Part shown: in pieces, positions 1 to 6,925 of the stretch
Layout of the letters: each line of letters begins with the position of its first letter
How positions within the stretch are numbered: the stretch's first letter is position 1
Assembly (NCBI GenBank): GCA_013043945.1
Contig: JABEUW010000223.1
Span: 1-8,192 of the forward strand
Source of the DNA: Vulcanimicrobiota bacterium
Lineage (GTDB): Bacteria; Vulcanimicrobiota; Vulcanimicrobiia; Vulcanimicrobiales; Vulcanimicrobiaceae
DNA: 8,192 nucleotides
Reading direction: 5' to 3'
Program-made: the position numbers and the translations under genes
The notes under the pieces: generated by a model
Seen by the model: only the letters and a program-made list of their open reading frames with translations
What the model was told of the DNA's origin: nothing
The model's database searches: none

Positions 1-60
1 ATTCGTTTTAAAGGAGTCCCGCACCTGGAACGCGAGCACGCGCTCTATGGAGACCGATGA
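1..60 (+). CDS. Possible 3' end of an upstream gene (partial)
   Basis: Frame 1 is open from the window edge to a TGA at 58-60, giving 19 residues that end in HALYGDR. This could be the C-terminus of a gene cut by the window, ending 31 bases before the preferred start of the thioredoxin gene, which would fit an operon. The reading is weak: the stretch is short, its third-position GC is only about half, and frame 2 is also open from the edge into the thioredoxin gene. No family can be recognised from so few residues. Confidence 0.3.
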   Translation: MRFKGVPHLEREHALYGDR

Positions 61-73
61 ACATCGCATGGGC

Positions 74-91
74 GAGGGGAAAGAAGGTCGT
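74..91 (+). promoter_or_regulatory. Ribosome binding region that decides the thioredoxin start
   Basis: Two purine-rich stretches precede the ATG at 92: GAGGGGA at 74-80 and AAGAAGG at 81-87, the latter four bases before the start. The earlier in-frame ATGs at 47 and 68 have no comparable site, and starting there would put a charged extension in front of the membrane anchor. This supports ATG 92. Confidence 0.55.
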
Positions 92-631
92 ATGCTCGCA
101 CCGATGACTCCGCTTTGGCGCTGGCTCGTTGTGCTCGCTGCGGCTGCGCTCGCGGCCTTTCTGCTCGTCCCCTATTTTCGCCCGTCGACCTCCGCCGGCC
201 CGGGGACGCTGATCGGTGCCCCGCTTCCCGACCTGCCGCTGCTCGACGAGCGCGGTGCCGCCTACTCCCTCGTAAGCGAACGCGGGCATATTCTCGTCGT
301 CAATCTATGGGCGTCGTGGTGCCCGCCTTGCCGCGCCGAGATGCCCGATCTCGAACGCGTCGCTCGCCATGAAGCGGCCCGCGGCGTCCGTATTATCGGT
401 ATCGACCAAGGCGAATCCGGCGCGGTCGCACGATCGTTCGCGCACTCGCTCGGCATCACGTATCGAATCGTCGTCGATCCCACGCAGCGGTACGGCCGTG
501 CGTTTGGAGCCTTCGGCCTACCGACGACCGCGATCGTCGATCGTCGCGGTCTCGTCGTTCGCGCCTTCGACGGGCCGCTGACCTATCAGCAGATCGTACG
601 CGCTCTCGCACCGTTGTTGGAGTCCAAATGA
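92..631 (+). CDS. TlpA/ResA-family membrane-anchored thiol-disulfide oxidoreductase
   Basis: Thioredoxin-fold protein of the TlpA/ResA/DsbE type, 179 aa from ATG 92 (a longer reading from ATG 47 gives 194 aa). Residues about 9-29 (WRWLVVLAAAALAAFLLVPYF) form a single N-terminal membrane anchor, so the catalytic domain faces the periplasm. The redox motif WCPPC is at residues 76-80 (Cys77, Cys80), and the expected cis-proline follows in FGLPT (Pro144). The preceding VNLWAS strand and the following RAEMPDLERV helix are typical of the family, and the length is normal. Such proteins reduce disulfides in exported substrates, often apocytochrome c; no cytochrome genes are visible here, so the substrate is unknown. 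The stop overlaps the next gene's start (ATGA at 628-631), indicating translational coupling. The family call is secure; a ResA or CcmG name is not. Confidence 0.93.
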   Translation: MLAPMTPLWRWLVVLAAAALAAFLLVPYFRPSTSAGPGTLIGAPLPDLPLLDERGAAYSLVSERGHILVVNLWASWCPPCRAEMPDLERVARHEAARGVRIIGIDQGESGAVARSFAHSLGITYRIVVDPTQRYGRAFGAFGLPTTAIVDRRGLVVRAFDGPLTYQQIVRALAPLLESK

Positions 632-1554
632 GAATCGGCGCCATTTTTTGCATCGCGCTCTTCGCTGCGGTGCTCGCCGAACTTGCGTTTCCAACGGCGC
701 CCTTCGTACATGCGACGTGGTGGATACTCGCGATCGCCGCAGTCGTATTGGTGGGGAGCATCCGCGTGCTGCGCAGCCTGCGAAAGATCCCGACCCGTCG
801 TCGCACGACGGCCGCCGTGCTGATGCTTGCCGCGATGCTCGTCGTCGGAGCGGCAGGTTTCTCCAACTCGCTCTTCGCTCCGGATCCGCGCAGCATCGTC
901 GCGGTCCCCGGTGCGCAGGTCGCATTGCCCGAGCTCGGCGCGACGCTCGTCTTTCCGGATCTTGACCGCGTCGATGGTCGCGTCGTTCTCGCGCGCGGAG
1001 CCTCTACGACGCCGATCTCTTGCCGTCGCGGGCTCTACGTCGGTGCGACGCTGCTGCGCTGTCACGAGCGAACGATCGTCGCCGTTGCGGCCGATACCCT
1101 TTCGGGAGCGCACCTAACCGTCACGCAACCGACCGGGAGCACCTTTCTTTCGCCGGTCTTACTCATGCAGCATACGCAGGAGATCGCAGGCTTCGATCTC
1201 CCGTTCGATTCATTCGCGGTGCCGGCGATGCATCGCGTCGTAAAGGTCGTACTCTTTACCGCAGCGCAAGCAAAATTACTTCGCGGCGGTAGCGAGCACC
1301 GCACCGTGCTCTTTGCCGTCGACGATTCGCTCGGGCGTTCGCTGAACGATAGCCTCGGGTTAGCGGCAAACGGAGCTCGAAAACGTGTCGCCGACTTGCT
1401 CCTGCAGCCGCGCATCCATCGCTTTCCGGCGATCGTCGTGCTCGCCGTTCCTTCGCTGCCGACGCTCGGATTGGCGCTGCTTTTGGCGCTCGCGGCGCTC
1501 GTCTTATGGTTCTTCGGGAGCCGAGCCGGCGACCCACGCGCGCAGGTTCGATAG
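628..1554 (+). CDS. Unrecognised membrane protein with an exported paired-cysteine domain
   Basis: I do not recognise the family of this 308-aa protein. Hydrophobic segments lie at about residues 3-22, 31-48 and 62-80, then a soluble region of roughly 185 residues, then a C-terminal segment at about 268-297 followed by a short basic tail. With three membrane helices first and one last, the central domain should be periplasmic. It carries two cysteines, C132 and C145, in a short segment ending LLRCHERT, which could form a disulfide. The start is ATG 628, with GGAG at 619-622 five bases upstream, and overlaps the thioredoxin stop as ATGA. The 3+1 helix layout beside a TlpA protein recalls ResB of cytochrome c maturation system II, but the protein is shorter than ResB and I see no diagnostic motif; that link is speculative. 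Its last 51 bases overlap the convergent glycosidase gene. Confidence 0.85.
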   Translation: MRIGAIFCIALFAAVLAELAFPTAPFVHATWWILAIAAVVLVGSIRVLRSLRKIPTRRRTTAAVLMLAAMLVVGAAGFSNSLFAPDPRSIVAVPGAQVALPELGATLVFPDLDRVDGRVVLARGASTTPISCRRGLYVGATLLRCHERTIVAVAADTLSGAHLTVTQPTGSTFLSPVLLMQHTQEIAGFDLPFDSFAVPAMHRVVKVVLFTAAQAKLLRGGSEHRTVLFAVDDSLGRSLNDSLGLAANGARKRVADLLLQPRIHRFPAIVVLAVPSLPTLGLALLLALAALVLWFFGSRAGDPRAQVR

Positions 1555-3627
1555 TTCGATCCTCCCCACGGAACGGTTCGCTCTCCCCGGACCGAGCGCA
1601 CGAACGATGTAGATGCCGGTCAGGCGTAATGGCGGCATCGCCGTTGGTGGAATTGAGACGCGCAACGACCGCAGCCCCGGTCGATCGAGTCGCTCGGCGG
1701 TCAGCAAAATATCGTCGTTGCGTGCATCGCGCATCGCGACGCGGAGGAAGCCGCCATTCCCCGGCGAGCGTACGTCGAACGAGAGGGCGGTGGTATGGGG
1801 AGGCAACGGTTGCTCGAGTAATGCAAATGCCGCGCGTTCCTCGCCGCTGAAATCATAAAAGAGCTCGATATCGCCGCTCCTCCTCACCGGAGCAACGCTT
1901 CCGGGTTCCGTGGAGGGGACGCTCAAAAAACGAGCGATGCTCGCGAGATGTAAGGGGATGCTCCGCGAACCGACCCGCACGGTTCTCGTCGCAATGATCC
2001 CGCCGATATTCAGGCGCACCCTCGCATCGGAGCTCCCGGCGAGCAGGATCCCCGATGGATCGATCCTCGCTCCGAGGGCCTTCCACGGCAGCAACCTCGG
2101 TAGTGCGAGCCGCGCTCCGTCGGCGTTGCGTGCCACCGCGCGAAAGCTCGCGCTTCCATTTGCCGTGACGGTGGCGAGCCGTGGATGGATCGTGAGCGAG
2201 GCGGGCTGCGCCGGAATATCGAGCGGAACCCTCGCGTGGAGGGAGCCGTCGCGGAGCACCAGCGTTCCGTGCCCGGTCGCACGCGCAACGAAGCGGCCAC
2301 GTTGGAAGGTGCCGAGCTGCGAGGGTTCGACGCGAGCGTTGGAGATCGAGATCGCTCCGAGTACGTGGAGTGCGGCGTCGACGCGAACGACCTGCAATGC
2401 AACGCGAGCGCCGACGAGCGCACGAATGCTTTGCGGGCGCACGGCGAGCGCGGAGGCCGGCCCAATCGGCGCGGTACTCTCGAGCGCTATTCCCTCGGCG
2501 ATTCGGCGCTCGCTGCCGTCGGAGGGATGCCCGAGAACGCGCGCGTGCATGCTGCCGAGCGTACGCGCGAGCATCTCGGATGATCCGCCGCCGTCGAGGG
2601 CCATCGCATCGCGCGCACCGAGCGCACGCATGAATGCCGCGAGCTCGCGACGGGTGAGGCCGATGCTGTAATGGGGGCTCTTCCCATCGATTTCGACGAG
2701 CAGCACGCGCCCCGATGCGGTAATGCCAATCGCGGTCGTCGGAATCGGAACGGCAAAGGATGCGCCGTTTGGTCCCGCCGGGTCGTGCCGATAGGTTCCC
2801 GCTTGCAGAAAGTGCGGGCCGCCGCCGAATGCCGTGAGAATCGGAGCGGGCGCGCCGGGCTTCCCAAAGGTGCCGGTGACCTGCAACGTCGCGCCGGGCC
2901 CGGGAACGCCGATCCTCGCTTCGTCGCCGAGCCCGTACGCGAGATAATAGCCCGCCGGGTTCGTGCGGAGATTATCGGCGGTAGCGAGAACGCGATAGGC
3001 GGAGAAGGGCGGCGTACCCGCGAGCGGCGCGAGCGCGATCAACGTTGCATCGGGAAGGACGGGAATCGCGCCGTAGGACGGCAGAAAGAGCGTGGTGCCG
3101 TTGCGAACGCGGCGATCGATCGCCGCGAGCGGAAGCTGCATCGTGCCGATGGAGAGCGATCCTTGAAAGGGGAGCTCACCAATCCGCGCATTACCGTTTC
3201 CATCGATCGAAAACATCGCGCGCGGATAGGGCGAACGGAGCAGCGTTGCGTTGCGCACGATTCCGCCGACCGGTGCGCCGTCACCGGCGATCGCAAAGTA
3301 ATCACCATTGACGGCGGCGACGGCACGAGGATGTGCGGCGAGCATCGACGAGAGGCGCTCTCGCCTGCCGACGAGCGTATGGTGGGCGAGAAACGGAACG
3401 AGCGAGAGGCGCGAGTCGTGCGGATCGAATGCGAGCACGGCGGCATGAATCGGGCCGCTCGGCGTAACGAGGCGATAGCGCGTGAGGAGAAGCCCCGGAG
3501 CGATCCGTTCGTGCGATACCGTTTCGGTGAGAATGCGCGGAAAGGGTTGTGGAGGCGCGATCGCGCTGGTGCCGAGAAGGAGCAGCGACGCCGCAACGGC
3601 GCGCAGCGACCGGCGCGCCGAGATCAT
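1504..3627 (-). CDS. Secreted multidomain phosphodiester glycosidase (NAGPA/DUF2233 family)
   Basis: Exported protein, 707 aa from ATG 3627. A basic start and hydrophobic run (residues 1-24) form a signal peptide. The NAGPA-like catalytic domain spans about 60-385 with its family landmarks: AVNGDYF (105-111), GGGPHFL (268-274) and ALDGGGSSEML (343-353). Members cleave sugar phosphodiesters, as in the mannose-6-phosphate uncovering enzyme, and some bacterial relatives act on wall polymers; the substrate here is unknown. Two Ig-like beta regions follow (about 396-472 and 476-553), then a beta-rich domain (about 585-700) resembling a carbohydrate-binding or accessory module. A TTG six bases upstream (3633) could also start it, but ATG 3627 makes an exact ATGA overlap with the propeller stop and is preferred. 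There is no clear Shine-Dalgarno, so translation probably depends on coupling. Last gene of the three-gene operon; its 3' end overlaps the + strand membrane protein gene. Confidence 0.92.
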   Translation of the reverse strand: MISARRSLRAVAASLLLLGTSAIAPPQPFPRILTETVSHERIAPGLLLTRYRLVTPSGPIHAAVLAFDPHDSRLSLVPFLAHHTLVGRRERLSSMLAAHPRAVAAVNGDYFAIAGDGAPVGGIVRNATLLRSPYPRAMFSIDGNGNARIGELPFQGSLSIGTMQLPLAAIDRRVRNGTTLFLPSYGAIPVLPDATLIALAPLAGTPPFSAYRVLATADNLRTNPAGYYLAYGLGDEARIGVPGPGATLQVTGTFGKPGAPAPILTAFGGGPHFLQAGTYRHDPAGPNGASFAVPIPTTAIGITASGRVLLVEIDGKSPHYSIGLTRRELAAFMRALGARDAMALDGGGSSEMLARTLGSMHARVLGHPSDGSERRIAEGIALESTAPIGPASALAVRPQSIRALVGARVALQVVRVDAALHVLGAISISNARVEPSQLGTFQRGRFVARATGHGTLVLRDGSLHARVPLDIPAQPASLTIHPRLATVTANGSASFRAVARNADGARLALPRLLPWKALGARIDPSGILLAGSSDARVRLNIGGIIATRTVRVGSRSIPLHLASIARFLSVPSTEPGSVAPVRRSGDIELFYDFSGEERAAFALLEQPLPPHTTALSFDVRSPGNGGFLRVAMRDARNDDILLTAERLDRPGLRSLRVSIPPTAMPPLRLTGIYIVRALGPGRANRSVGRIELSNLRAWVAGSAPEEP

Positions 3628-4835
3628 CGCCAAATCGAGACGGCTAATGGGTAGCCGGCGGTACGAATCGGTGCCCCCGGAATGCGTGCGAGCGTGTTCG
3701 CGTTGAAGATATCCAACCGGTCGTCACGGGCGCACGGAATGTAGAGGCGGTCTCCGCGTGCATCGAAGGTGGGATCCCAGGGCGTATGACAGGTATGGAG
3801 CGGCGCGTGCGTCGCTCGGAGTGTGGCTGGATCGAGTACGTAGACGACATCGGAGGCTTCGTCGGTGACGAAGAGGCGATGCGCGGTTGGGTCGAGAGCG
3901 ATCCCGAGCGGAAGATCGAGCAAAGCACTGCGAGCGACGATATGGAGCTGCGGTTGGGTCGCAATCTCGACGACATCGCCGTCGTCGTTCTTCATTCCAC
4001 CATTGCGAACGGCATAGAGATGCGAGCCATCGGCATCGAGTGCGAGCGAGAAAACGCGCGAGCCGACCCAGAGGCGGGCGATCGGTTTCAACGTGCGCGT
4101 GCGGAGTTCGAGGACGCTTCCATCGTTGACGTTGGCGACGTAGAGGACGCCGCGCTGGGGATCGACAGCGATCCCCTCGGCGGTCATTCCGGTCTTGGCG
4201 ATCTGTGGAGTCGCGGTAACGCTCGCGACCGCGCCGAGCCCTCTCCATTGGCGCAACGTCGCGTAGAATCTACCGCCCGGTGCTGCGGCGACCTCATCGC
4301 TCCCTGCGAGTGGCCGACGCAGGATGCGCCACGGGGCGCGTTCGATGACCGTAAACGCTTTCCCATCGTTATCGGTAACGGCGAGCCGATTGCCGCTGAC
4401 GGCGATATCGCTCGGTGAGCCGCCGGTGGCGAGCAATCCAAGTGCGCTGAGGCGACGGGCATCGTAGAAGGCAACGCCGTCGTCGTAGCAGGCAACCACG
4501 ATCAGCGTCGTATGCGCCGGGGGAGCCGGAAGAATCTGAATCGTGCGGGCGGCGATCGCACGACCATCGCTGGCGATCACCTGCGCCCTTCCCTGACGGA
4601 GCAACGAGAGATAGCGCGAACCGGCGACGGTCGTGATACGGGCGGGCCCCACGACCGACCATCTAGCATGCGGAGCGAGGCCGACGCCCTGTAGCGCGAT
4701 GCGGCTACCGATGAAGTACGGAAACGGCGCGAACGATATTTTTGCCGGCACGAAACGCTCGATGCGGGGCAACCACATCGCGCCGAGAAGCGCGCCGGCG
4801 GCGCAGGCGAGTAAAATGCTGCGAACGAGCTTCAC
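3624..4835 (-). CDS. Exported YncE-like beta-propeller protein
   Basis: 403-aa protein starting at GTG 4835. Residues 1-22 form a signal peptide or signal anchor. About residues 40-102 look like an Ig-like beta domain. From about 110 to the end there are repeated propeller blades of YVTN/YncE type: GIAVDPQRGVLYVANVNDGS (221-240), LALDADGSHLYAVRNG (264-279), GIALDPTAHRLFVTDEASD (311-329) and FDARGDRLYIPCARDDRLDIF (357-377). Such propellers usually bind ligands or partners rather than catalyse, so a scaffolding or binding role outside the cytoplasm is inferred. Cys349 and Cys368 could pair. The start overlaps the nitrilase stop as GTGA (4832-4835) with GGAG six bases upstream, and the stop overlaps the glycosidase start as ATGA, so all three genes appear co-translated. 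A cysteine at residue 11 does not make a convincing lipobox. Confidence 0.88.
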   Translation of the reverse strand: MKLVRSILLACAAGALLGAMWLPRIERFVPAKISFAPFPYFIGSRIALQGVGLAPHARWSVVGPARITTVAGSRYLSLLRQGRAQVIASDGRAIAARTIQILPAPPAHTTLIVVACYDDGVAFYDARRLSALGLLATGGSPSDIAVSGNRLAVTDNDGKAFTVIERAPWRILRRPLAGSDEVAAAPGGRFYATLRQWRGLGAVASVTATPQIAKTGMTAEGIAVDPQRGVLYVANVNDGSVLELRTRTLKPIARLWVGSRVFSLALDADGSHLYAVRNGGMKNDDGDVVEIATQPQLHIVARSALLDLPLGIALDPTAHRLFVTDEASDVVYVLDPATLRATHAPLHTCHTPWDPTFDARGDRLYIPCARDDRLDIFNANTLARIPGAPIRTAGYPLAVSIWR

Positions 4836-6091
4836 GCGTCGCTCCGTTGGCGAAGCCCTTCAACGCGAACGAGAGCGGCGAGTGCATCGCTGCTCGGCGC
4901 GAGTTCCCCCGATTCGGTGCGGGCGAGATCGATGGCGAACGAAACGATCGGTTGGAATGAGCTACTCGCGGTGAGAATTGTGCCTTCAGGATCGACGGCG
5001 AAGATCGTGTTCGACGGCCGATGCAGAAGAACGCCGTAACAGCGAAGTTCGGCGGAGCGTGCGCGCGCGAATCGCTCGCACCAGCCGAGCTCGAGATCGC
5101 TCTCGCAGCGAAATATTCGCATGCCGTGCAAGCGCGCTTCCACCAAGGCAAAGGGCGAGGTGAGCGCGGCATCGTCGATCTTCCAGGCATCGTCGATTCC
5201 GTCGGGGGCATCGAGTAAACGGCGCGTGCGCTCGGTTACCAAGCGGGAGTCGGAGGCGACGGCGACGCGCCGATGTGCCGGCATCGCGCTGCTCGGGCTG
5301 CGCCCCGGTAATGCGAGCGCGCGTTCCCGAACGGCAGCATTCGGTGCATCGATCTCCACCGTCGCGAGGATCCTCTCTTCCCCGTTCTCGGCAGCGCGCG
5401 CGAGGATGCTGCCGTCGGCGGCGACGATCGTGCTTTTCCCGCAGTAGCGAGCGATGCCGGCCTCTCCTCCCGACTTATTGGCGGCAATGAATGGGACGCG
5501 GTTCTCGCGCGCACGGACGACGGCGAGGAGATCGGCCTGCAGGTTCTCGAGCGCGGCGGGGTTGCGCCCGCTCGTCACCCACGCCGTCGGCATGGCGAGT
5601 ATCTGCGCCCCGCGATCGACGAGCGTCGCGGCGATCGTTGGGATGCGCCCATCGGCACAGACAAGCGCGCCGATCTTCCCCAGCGATGAGTCGATCGGTG
5701 CGATCCGATCTCCGGCTGTAAACCAACGCCGATCGAAATGCCAGAGGAAGAATTTATCGGCATACCCGGCGATGCTCCCGTCGCGGTCGATGAGCAGCGC
5801 CGCGTTGAATTGGCGATCGCCGACGATCCGCACGGTGCCGGTAAGGATCGCAGACTCGAAACGCCGAGCGAGCGCCGATAATTCCCCGACGGCTTCGTCG
5901 ATCTGCTTCGGGTCGACCGGCGTTTCGCCGATAATATAGGCGGGGATCGTCGCCTCGGGTAGGAGCAGCAGGGCGGGCTTCTCTGCCAGCGAGCGCTCGA
6001 CGGCATGACGAATGGCGGGCCAACGGCTCGCAAACTCCGAGCGATCGTGCGCTTGCAACTGGAGCGCGGCGACCCGCAATTGGGAACTCAT
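4832..6091 (-). CDS. Carbon-nitrogen hydrolase (nitrilase superfamily) with a degenerate C-terminal repeat
   Basis: 419-aa cytoplasmic protein without signal peptide or membrane segment. The first ~265 residues form a complete nitrilase-superfamily domain with the Glu-Lys-Cys triad: Glu46 in LLLLPEA, Lys113 in YADKFFLWHF, Cys145 in ALVCADGRIP, plus the later RARENRVPF and STIVAADGSIL segments. The family hydrolyses amides, nitriles, carbamoyl groups or glutamine; the substrate cannot be read from the sequence. Typical single-domain members are about 260-320 aa, so the extra ~145 residues are unusual. They look like a decayed copy of the family's C-terminal half: Cys329 sits where Cys145 does, followed by an RARSAE segment and NTIFAVDPEGTIL, which parallels STIVAADGSIL. 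The Glu and Lys parts are absent, so this copy should be inactive. The start is ATG 6091 with only a weak ribosome site. First gene of the minus-strand operon. Confidence 0.92.
   Translation of the reverse strand: MSSQLRVAALQLQAHDRSEFASRWPAIRHAVERSLAEKPALLLLPEATIPAYIIGETPVDPKQIDEAVGELSALARRFESAILTGTVRIVGDRQFNAALLIDRDGSIAGYADKFFLWHFDRRWFTAGDRIAPIDSSLGKIGALVCADGRIPTIAATLVDRGAQILAMPTAWVTSGRNPAALENLQADLLAVVRARENRVPFIAANKSGGEAGIARYCGKSTIVAADGSILARAAENGEERILATVEIDAPNAAVRERALALPGRSPSSAMPAHRRVAVASDSRLVTERTRRLLDAPDGIDDAWKIDDAALTSPFALVEARLHGMRIFRCESDLELGWCERFARARSAELRCYGVLLHRPSNTIFAVDPEGTILTASSSFQPIVSFAIDLARTESGELAPSSDALAALVRVEGLRQRSDA
4842..4845 (-). promoter_or_regulatory. Shine-Dalgarno for the GTG start of the beta-propeller gene
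   Basis: On the minus strand GGAG lies six bases before the GTG at 4835, inside the 3' end of the nitrilase gene. It supports this non-ATG start and shows that the overlapping gene can recruit ribosomes itself as well as through coupling. Confidence 0.6.
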
Positions 6092-6195
6092 ACCGCAAGG
6101 GTTCGACGCCCTCTCGTCGCTAACCTCAAGGATGCATGTCGCCGTAGTATGTGCGGCGCGCTATCTCCCTCGACTTTATGGAGACAAGGAATAAC
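6092..6195. promoter_or_regulatory. Divergent intergenic region, presumed to hold promoters for both directions
   Basis: These 104 bases separate the minus-strand nitrilase operon from the plus-strand secreted-protein gene, so both promoters should lie here. On the plus strand TAGTAT at 6145-6150 is a possible -10 box, but no matching -35 box is found at normal spacing. No convincing sigma-70 pair, operator palindrome or riboswitch is visible. The role is inferred from gene orientation. Confidence 0.4.
6186..6190 (+). promoter_or_regulatory. Shine-Dalgarno that fixes the GTG start of the secreted protein
   Basis: AAGGA at 6186-6190 stands five bases before GTG 6196. Starting there gives a standard signal peptide (MKISSLTGGI...). 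The upstream in-frame starts, GTG 6151 and ATG 6178, would add an atypical extension before it and lack a site this good. Confidence 0.65.
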
Positions 6196-6846
6196 GTGAA
6201 GATCTCTTCCCTGACCGGCGGCATCGTGCTTGCAAGTGCGGTCGCCCTTCTCGGTAGCGCAACCGCGCGGGCCGCCGAGCACCCCTGCGCGGAGAAAGCA
6301 AGCAAATGGCAACGAACGGAATGTCGCGAGATGCTTCGATCGGCGCCCGGCGATCAATACTTCGGACGTCTGAAGATGAGCTATCTCGGAATTAACAATA
6401 CCTTTCGAGACGATGCCATTCGCGCCGGCGCCTACAGCACAAACTCGGGGCTGATTTCCTCGGTAAATTTCGCCGATGAAGCGTTACGCGATTGGGCGCA
6501 TCGCTATCCCGGCGATCCACAACTCGCTCGGAGTTACTTTCTCGCGATTCAAGCGATGACGAAACTCTACGTGCAGCCCGAGCAAGAGCGGGCATATCAC
6601 TATATGCTTGTCTTAGTGAAAAAATTTCCGCACACCTATTTCGGAAAGGTGATGAAGAAGAGCCTAGAGCGCGGCTTCACCGAACATTGGTACGCGCCCG
6701 CTCAACCGTGCGGAATCAGCGGTGTTTCATCCCCGATCGCCACGCCCGCCGACTCGAACGTCCACGTCGATATCCTCGCTTCGCCTTGTATTCCGACGCC
6801 TGCGCCATCGAGTTCGCCGACGCCCTCGAGCTCGCCAACACCCTAG
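6196..6846 (+). CDS. Small secreted protein of unknown function with a Ser/Pro/Thr tail
   Basis: 216 aa from GTG 6196. I do not recognise the family. Residues 1-26 form a clear signal peptide with cleavage near TARA|AEH. The mature part has four cysteines (31, 43, 172, 198), enough for two disulfides. Residues about 90-162 look helical, with two similar segments (FADEALRDWAHRYPGD and ERAYHYMLVLVKKFPHTY) that recall TPR-like helix pairs; this is only a resemblance. The last 17 residues are low complexity, with SSSPTP repeated twice, and may be a surface linker or an exposed tail. No membrane anchor or sorting motif follows. The gene diverges from the nitrilase operon and ends just before a strong hairpin terminator, so it is probably a single-gene transcript. 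Its export and cysteines make a periplasmic or cell-surface location likely. Confidence 0.82.
   Translation: MKISSLTGGIVLASAVALLGSATARAAEHPCAEKASKWQRTECREMLRSAPGDQYFGRLKMSYLGINNTFRDDAIRAGAYSTNSGLISSVNFADEALRDWAHRYPGDPQLARSYFLAIQAMTKLYVQPEQERAYHYMLVLVKKFPHTYFGKVMKKSLERGFTEHWYAPAQPCGISGVSSPIATPADSNVHVDILASPCIPTPAPSSSPTPSSSPTP
6793..6843 (+). repeat. Short tandem repeats encoding the Ser/Pro/Thr tail
   Basis: The end of the secreted-protein gene holds near-identical 18-base units encoding SSSPTP twice, after a PTPAP lead-in. The units differ mainly at synonymous positions, so the protein repeat is kept better than the DNA repeat. Confidence 0.6.
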
Positions 6847-6864
6847 CACGATCTCGACAGAGAA

Positions 6865-6904
6865 AAAGAGTGCGCCCCCGTCGTTCGACGGGGGCGCACT
6901 CTTT
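6865..6904. terminator. Bidirectional intrinsic terminator between convergent genes
   Basis: A perfect 18-bp inverted repeat (arms 6865-6882 and 6887-6904) encloses a GTTC tetraloop at 6883-6886, with a very GC-rich core. It lies 19 bases after the stop of the secreted-protein gene and 22 bases before the stop of the minus-strand barrel gene. Read from the minus strand the hairpin runs into TTTTTCTC, a good U-tract. From the plus strand the tail is TTTCGTTCGTTTG, weaker but still T-rich. It therefore probably ends both transcripts. Confidence 0.9.
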
Positions 6905-6925
6905 CGTTCGTTTGCGACGAATCGC

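Noticed and set aside
47..91. Upstream starts for the thioredoxin at ATG 47 or ATG 68
   Set aside because: They add a charged extension before the membrane anchor and lack a good ribosome binding site, whereas ATG 92 has purine-rich sequence just upstream.
1910..2671. A 253-codon open frame on the plus strand opposite the glycosidase C-terminal half
   Set aside because: Composition is Arg/Ser/Ala-rich without recognisable motifs, and it lies wholly within the well-supported minus-strand gene.
2671..3654. A 327-codon open frame on the plus strand opposite the glycosidase
   Set aside because: Its product is dominated by Arg, Glu and Gly with no domain or hydrophobic pattern, while the opposite strand carries a complete motif-bearing enzyme. 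Long antisense frames are expected where stop codons are rare in GC-rich DNA.
3786..4418. A 210-codon plus-strand frame opposite the beta-propeller gene
   Set aside because: Charged, motif-free product that mirrors the repeated blades on the other strand; a shadow frame.
4793..4835. Lipoprotein signal (LLAC) at the start of the beta-propeller protein
   Set aside because: The hydrophobic run before the cysteine is too short and continues well beyond it, so a signal anchor or ordinary signal peptide fits better.
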